DNA of 64,000 nucleotides from Cocos nucifera (taxonomy: Eukaryota; Streptophyta; Magnoliopsida; Arecales; Arecaceae). The translations under genes and the position numbers were made by a program. Shown here one piece after another: positions 58,501-64,000 of the stretch (its first letter is position 1; each line of letters begins with the position of its first letter). The notes below the pieces were generated by a model, which made no database searches, had not been told where the DNA came from, and saw only the letters and a list, made by a program, of their open reading frames with translations. Location of the stretch: positions 9,933-73,932 of the forward strand of contig QRFJ01004276.1 of assembly GCA_006176705.1 (NCBI GenBank), given 5' to 3'.

Positions 58501-59760
58501 TTGATAATATATTTTAAATATCATCGAGATTATCATTGTAAGTTTTTAAACCCACCGATAGTCTTTATCTATCAGATCATCATATGATTGTTTGTAACCA
58601 TCGAAATCGAATTTTATTGATCAACATAGCTAGGACTACCAGATCAAGACATACTTTTATGATGATACTCTAACAATAATTATTTAGATAATGAATGATG
58701 AAGATGGGCTTTAAATTCTAAAATTATATCGATAAATTATTTAGATAATAATAAATTATTTATAAAAAAGTAATAATAAAAAATAATATTTTGTGAATGT
58801 AAAATTTGCATAAGCAATAATCCTAATTGCCTATGCTTTTGCCTTACACATGTAATTATACTTATTACCTATGCTAATTTTGCATTAAAAAATATTTTAA
58901 AAAATAAAAAATTAATAAAAAGTAAAAACATTTGATGATGCTATGTTAGCAATGGAAATAAACATAATTACCTATGTAAGACCAAAGCATAGGCAATTAA
59001 GGTTATTACCTATGCAAATTTTACATCGATAAATATTTTTCTTTTTAATTACTATTTTTATAAATAATTTGTCGGTTCAAATATGCATTGTTTGGATTTT
59101 TTTATCACCACTGTACAAATGATAAAAGTAGTAGCAAAAACCATTTATTTAAAAAATTATCTTAATCGGATGTCATTTAGCCTTTTAATCACTCATTTTT
59201 ATTTAATAGTTGAAATCATCTTATACTAAATTGACCATGATAATGATGTCTTATTGAAGTAAAATTTTGATAATATACTATAAATATCATCTAGATCATC
59301 ATTGCAAGTTTTTAGATCCATCGGTGGTCTATATCTATCAGATCACTATGTGGTCATTCATGACCATCGAAAGTAAATTTTATTGATCGACATAGCTAAG
59401 ACTACCGAATCAAGGTAGACTTTTATGATGATATTCTAATAATAATTATTTAAATAATGAATGATAAAGATAAATTTTAAATTCTAAAATTATATCAATA
59501 AATTATTTATAAAAAAATTAATTAAAAAAATATTTATCGATGCAAAATTTATATAGGCAATAATCCTAATTGCCTACGCTTTTATCTTGCATAGGTAATT
59601 ATGCTTATTGCCGATGCTAACATAGCATCAACAAATATTTCATTTTTATAAAATATTTTTTGATGCAAAATTAGCATGGGTAATAAGTATAATTACCTAC
59701 GTAAGGAAAAAGCGTAGGCAATTAGGATTATTGCCTATAAAAATTTTGTATCGATAAATA
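55520..59760. repeat. Palindromic subterminal motif cluster
   Basis: Many copies of GCATAGGCAAT and its complement, often paired as hairpins such as TGCATAGGCAA, a 9-base loop, TTGCCTATGC (for example 58048-58077, with decayed arms in most units). The CpG-free form suggests decay from GCGTAGGCAAT. Motif density is highest in the part of each long unit nearest the AAATATTTT boxes. Confidence 0.75.
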
Positions 59761-59790
59761 TTTTTTAATTAATTTTTTTTAAAAATAATT
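56051..59790 (+). repeat. Tandem array of ~735-765-bp units
   Basis: The landmark 'catacatgca(t/c)ggtttg(g/a)attttatga' occurs at 56051, 56814, 57549, 58314 and 59078: spacings 763, 735, 765 and 764. Each unit holds the motif cluster, the landmark, a 'gtagtagcaaagatcattta' segment, and a 'tcatcaagattat' to 'gataattatttagataat' segment. Units are diverged but collinear, so this is an old higher-order tandem expansion. No ORF is conserved among units. Confidence 0.85.
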
Positions 59791-59794
59791 TATT

Positions 59795-60504
59795 TATATA
59801 ATTTTAGAATTAAAAATTTATATTTATTATTTATTATCTAAATAATTATCATTAGAGTATCATCACAAAAGTTCGTCTCGATCTAGTGGCCCTAGCAATG
59901 TCAATCAATAAAATTTGATTTTGATGATTATAAAGGACTGATTTGATAAATAGAGGTCACCGATGGATCCAAAAACTTACAACGATAATTTAGGTGATAT
60001 TTATAGTATACTATTAAAATTTTATTTCAATCAAATACCATTATCATGGTCAATTTAGCATGGGATGATTTCAATTGTTAAATAAAAAATGAGTGATCAA
60101 AAGATCAAACGACATCTGATTATAAGATAAACTTTTAGATAAATGATCTTTGCTAATACTTTCATCATTTGTATAGTGGTAATCATAAAATCTAAATTGC
60201 ACGTATATGAACTATTCACATTAAGCAGATCTTACAAAAGCACAAGTATTATTACTTAAGGACCTTAAGAATGAGTATCAAGGGGCATATAGTTTTGGAT
60301 GATTCATATACGTGCGGTTTCAATTTTATGATCACCACCATACAAACGATCTAAGTAGTAGCAAAGATCATTTATCTAAAAAATTATCATATAATTGGAT
60401 GCTGTTTGGCCTTTTAATCACTCATTTTTTTAATTAATGATCGAAATCATTTCATGCTAAATTGATCATGACAATAATGTTCGATTGAGGTAAAATTTTG
60501 ATAT
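59795..60504. repeat. Inverted arm and partial direct unit
   Basis: 59795-60215 is the reverse complement of the landmark-to-'gataattatttag' part of a unit (for example 'ataattatcattagagtatc' at 59844 mirrors 'gatactctaatgataattat'). From 60300 a direct partial copy follows ('catatacgtgcggtttcaa') up to the Athila LTR. The two form a large inverted repeat around a unique ~85-base centre (60216-60299). Confidence 0.75.
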
Positions 60505-62179
60505 TGATAGATCACGGTACCATTGTTAAAATATCATAATTATTTATTTAATCCAATTTCTTAAAATAATTAAAAGTACATAGATAACAGTGAGTCGGGT
60601 CGAATCCATAGGAAGGCAGTGATTTAATTTTGAAATCTTTGATTTTTTTATGAAAGAAGAAGAGATTTAGAATTAAAATTTAAGTCAAAAAATAAAATTA
60701 TAGAAATTAAATAATATAAAAAATTAAATTTTGGTACTAAAATCTACTATTTAGATCTTAGCATCTACTTGCAAGAAGAAATTAAAGAGCAATTAAAATA
60801 AAGCAGAATTAAAAGAGCAAAAATTATAAAAAAATAAAAATTAAAAGAGTAATAAACTAAATTTTATATAAAATTAAAACTCAAAATTCAAATATAATAA
60901 ATAGTAAAAAAAGAAATAAATAAAAAAATAATTAATCTTTAGATCAGCAATGGTATGGAGATGGTGTAGAAGTTTGGCTCTTTCTCTTGGCACCGTCTAT
61001 CTCGAAGCAACCTTTAGCCAAAGCCTGACTCCCATCCTTTACCGTGGCTTCTCCTATATCAGATACTTGACCTTTGGGGCTCTGGAGTCATTTTATAACT
61101 ATTGGAGGGTTGGAAACTTTATTATCAGGCAATATGGGACTAAAAAGAAGTATAGATCCATTTTTATTGAAAAAAAATGGTAGGAAATCATTGGATCAAA
61201 GGTCTTGTGAAGTCTCTGCATGTTCTGGCCGTTAGATGGTGATTCAAGGCTTCAAAAAAATATCAAAAATAGAGTGTTATCAGCCCAAATTGAGTCGAAA
61301 AATATTTTGGCCATTGATCATGTGTTGATGGAGGAAATTAGGCCGTTGATCATACATTAGGTGTTCTGATCACCATCGGGAGCTTGGTGGACCGTTGGAT
61401 TTGAGTTTGTAGCAAGCGCTACCATCCGATTGTGTAGATGAGCTTGATGAAGTTTGAATTGAACCTAGTGCTAACCACCCCATCTGATCTTGACTACAAG
61501 CGATCATAGCCATCCGATAGTACACCTACTATTCTCATGGACCGCATAGACCGACCGCACCACACACCGCAACCAATCGGCACGCGCATTTTAATGAGTG
61601 AAATGACCAAAATGCCCCCTATGCGCTGTGATAAAATATTGTAAACCTCTTAAGAGGTTTTAGTCCACCAAGTGGCAGCCTGTGATTCACTGTCATCTAT
61701 TGAGCTGGTGGTCTACACTATTCCATGGATAGAATAAAGAGCTGGCGGGCTTGATGCGCATGGACTGGGCTTTGAAGGTGGGCCAGCTTAGCTTTCTAGG
61801 TCGACTAGCTGGGCGTGCCGGCTTGCTTGGCTAGCTTGGCACATTTGGATGCATCGACTGATATGGTGCTGCAGCTTGAGCCGACCGAGCCATTTTTTCT
61901 TTATTTTTTTTATTTTTATTTTTAATTTCTTTAAAAATTTATATTAAATTCATTTTAAATTGGATTGACTTTAAATTTATTTTATTATTACTAAAAAAAT
62001 AAGATCTTTTTATTAGTGAATTATATTTTATTTTTTTATTTTTTTATTTTTTTATTATTTTTTTAATTAAAAATATTAATTTCTTAAAAATATGTATAAA
62101 TTAATCATTAATTCTTAAAAATAAATATAAATTAATTGATAAATTAATACTTTTATTGATGAATTTATGATACTTATCA
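60505..62179 (-). repeat. Element E 3' LTR
   Basis: In plus text starts TGATAGATCACGG and ends GATACTTATCA. Ends match D and fragment F. The 77-codon plus ORF at 60950 is LTR sequence without a domain. Confidence 0.85.
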
Positions 62180-63349
62180 CACCCCCCAACTTAAGCTTTG
62201 CTCATCCTTGAGTAAAGAAAGAATTTAGTTTAGATTAATTACTATGTTTCATTGAGATCCTCCTTCATAAAAATAGCTTTATATTTTAAGATCAAAAGTT
62301 TAGATAGTGTCACTAACTAAGTATTGAGTTTTAAAAGTAAATTTTATAATTAGATTAATTAAAAACTTTTTAGAATTCATCTAAAGATCTTCAGCACTTG
62401 TGTTTGTGAAGTCCAACTTAGTATTTGGGTCGTAATTTAAAGGACAAATGTATCTTCTTTCATCACCTATTTTGATCAATTTTCTATACACCCCCAAGGT
62501 AAGTGCATGAATTAAGGTAGCTTTCATACTACCTCTCCTTTTTTCTTTTTTTTTTTACATGCTGAGCATCCTGGCCTTCCCTCCAACATTTGACGTGAAT
62601 CTCCACACTTGACTTAGGTGCACAGAGCAAGTTACTAAGCTTAGGGCAATCCACATATACTCTATCTTTTGCACTTTTATTTTGGGCAGGTAGCTCTTTC
62701 CTTAAATTCAAGTTTCTTTAATTGGGATATATATTAATCACCAATTTCTCAGTGATAATTGAATCCTTAGTTGGCCTTATAATCAATACTTACTTTACCT
62801 CGTTAGTGTATGTGCAATTTAAAGTGCTAATAGCCTTTAAATGACCTAAGTAGGCTGCTAAAAGTCTGACCAATTAATTACTTCTTAACTCACTATAGTC
62901 ATTAGCAAATACTTTCTAATCTTTATTACTTTTCCTGATCTATTTTGCTTAAGATTTTCTTTTCTAAAACATGGTATATTCAAAAGTTTTTTTTAACTTT
63001 TTAAGATTTTTTAAAAAGTTTTATTATTATTATTATTACTATTTATTATTTTTTAATTTTTTAATTTTTTATATTTTTTATTTTTAATTTTTATTATATT
63101 TTTTCTATCCTCCAACTTAATCGACATTATCCTCAATAGAGAAGAAAAAATAGAAGGGTGTGAAAAAAAAATTATTTATCCAGCACGTGCCTTTAAAAAT
63201 TTAAGCTCTCTCTCCAACTTTATTCAAGATGATCTAAAAAAAATAAATTAGATTTAAGAAAACTAAATATTGAATTGCCTCCCAATAAGTGCTAAGTTTA
63301 TTGTCTTCAGTCAGATACAATGTAGCTCAATTCATTGTGGGTCTGTTAA
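62180..63349 (-). other. PPT and 3' untranslated region of element E
   Basis: PPT AAGTTGGGGGGTG on the minus strand, then about 0.8 kb collinear with 47520-48400 of element D, then AT-rich text with (TTA)n-like runs near 63020-63060. No gene. Confidence 0.7.
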
Positions 63350-63998
63350 TATTATTTGGTCAATAGTTCGATTTAATGATATCCCTTCAATATATGGTTT
63401 AAGCCTTTGACCATTTACCTTAAAAAAATTCTTAAATCTAGGATAATAGAGTTTAATTACACCATGTGGGCACACTTGATTGATTATATAAGGTCCATCC
63501 CATCTAGATTTTAACTTCCGAGGAAATAATCAGAGCGTTGAGTTAAATAACCAGACTTGTTGATTTGACTCAAAGTTTTTTCTTGAAATATGTTTATCAT
63601 GAAAGACTTTCATTTTTTTTTATAGATTTTTGAATTTTCATAAGCTTCTTACCTTAATTCATCTAATTTGGTCAATTATAACATCCGATTAGAACCAGCT
63701 TGATTCAGATCAAAATTTAATTGCTTTATTGCCTAATATGCTTTATGTTCAAGTTCTACCAGAAGGTGACATGCTTTTCCATAGATCAATCTATAAGGAG
63801 ACATTCCAATAGGGGTTTTATAAGCTGTCCTATAGGTTCATAATGCATCATCTAATCGATCTAACCAATCTTTTCGATCTGACCTAATAGTCTTTTGTAA
63901 GATATTCTTAATCTCCCTATTGGATACTTCTACTTGACTACTTGTTTGCGGATGGTATGGTGTAGCTATCTTATGTGTCACCCCATATTTTCATAACA
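63350..63998 (-). pseudogene. Element E integrase, C-terminal half
   Basis: Minus strand reads LLWKYGVTHKIATPYHPQTS, SQVEVSNREIKNILQKTIRS (catalytic Glu in QVEVSN), DDALWTYRTAYKTPIGMSPY, RLIYGKACHLLVELEHKAY, MKVFHDKHISRKNFESNQQV, FPRKLKSRWDGPYIINQVCP, HGVIKLYYPRFKNFFKVNGQ, RLKPYIEGISLNRTIDQII and a stop near 63349. This is the Ty3 integrase core end plus the GPY/F-type tail (WDGPYIINQV), with the Athila-type 'KVNGQRLKPY' ending. A few stops (near AY-stop-AIKQ, ML-stop-LTK). The N-terminal HHCC and the two Asp residues lie beyond the window edge. Confidence 0.88.
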
Positions 63999-64000
63999 AT

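Larger units (their letters stand above)
55167..60504. mobile_element. CACTA (En/Spm-type) transposon, left end and subterminal array
   Basis: Begins CACTATAAGAAATAGGG, one change from the plant CACTA terminus CACTACAAGAAA, followed by TTTTACCGATAC as is usual in this superfamily. The next 5 kb is packed with GCATAGGCAAT / ATTGCCTATGC motifs in both orientations, as in CACTA subterminal regions. No transposase ORF is seen, so it is non-autonomous or incomplete. The right terminus (CTTRTAGTG) is not found before the Athila LTR at 60505; it may lie beyond the window. Candidate 3-bp duplication on the left: aga (55164-55166). Confidence 0.65.
60505..64000 (-). mobile_element. Athila-type Ty3/Gypsy element E (runs off the right edge)
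   Basis: Minus strand. 3' LTR (60505-62179), PPT, 3' untranslated region homologous to that of D, and the C-terminal half of integrase (from 63350 to the window end). The rest lies outside. It is inserted in the CACTA-type array; left flank gatat (60500-60504). Confidence 0.85.

Noticed and set aside
55167..60504. CRISPR-like array because of short repeated palindromes
   Set aside because: Plant context, repeats in both orientations with no uniform spacers, and a CACTA terminus at one end.
60950..61183. 77-codon plus ORF
   Set aside because: Inside the LTR of element E; no domain and no conserved frame in related LTRs.
1..64000. Intact tRNA, rRNA or other RNA genes
   Set aside because: None recognised on either strand; tRNA-like text is limited to primer-binding sites.

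Overview
The window looks like plant nuclear heterochromatin, probably from an angiosperm with a repeat-rich genome. The Copia, Tat and Athila LTR retrotransposons, a CACTA end and a MITE are all of plant type, and the only host-gene trace is a broken nuclear gene for plastid ribosomal protein L24. A monocot, possibly a palm, is my guess and is not proven by the sequence. I see no intact protein-coding gene.

Layout, left to right. 1-7802: plus-strand Copia 'A' (5' end outside the window; gag, protease, integrase, RT, RNase H and a 2.29-kb 3' LTR). 7803-9071: unassigned repeat DNA with two 48-bp copies and a 15 x 45-bp minisatellite. About 9420-10416: Athila-type LTR fragment 'F'. 10417-15224: minus-strand Copia 'C' (gag fragment, leader, PBS, 5' LTR). 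15225-15965: Copia U5-like fragment. 15966-19163: unassigned DNA holding one MITE. 19164-19698: plastid L24 pseudogene with an intron.

19902-45525: an old Ty3/Gypsy element 'Tat-1' with both LTRs, gag, PR, RT, two RNase H domains, IN, two tandem arrays after pol, and an antisense ORF before the 3' LTR. It is split by two insertions: a gag-only LTR element 'TRG' (24867-28380) and a full-length Copia 'B' (30675-41093, same family as A) flanked by a near-perfect 5-bp target duplication.

45604-52927: minus-strand Athila-type element 'D', with a near-perfect 5-bp target duplication; it keeps gag and protease but has lost RT and IN. It sits in the remnant of another LTR (45526-45603 plus 52928-54340). 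54341-55166: fragments of a Copia LTR and a Copia gag. 55167-60504: the left end of a CACTA transposon followed by a ~735-765-bp tandem array and an inverted arm. 60505-64000: minus-strand Athila-type 'E', whose 3' LTR, 3' untranslated region and integrase end lie in the window; it runs off the right edge.

Every retrotransposon gene here is broken by stops or frameshifts. By-eye LTR comparisons (first 155-197 bases) give about 6% difference for D, 8% for B, 16% for Tat-1 and 18% for TRG, nearly all transitions. This fits old, methylated, nested insertions, and B is younger than its host Tat-1 as nesting requires. No element in the window can be autonomous as read; the biology is of retrotransposon layering, satellite birth and gene decay rather than a working pathway.
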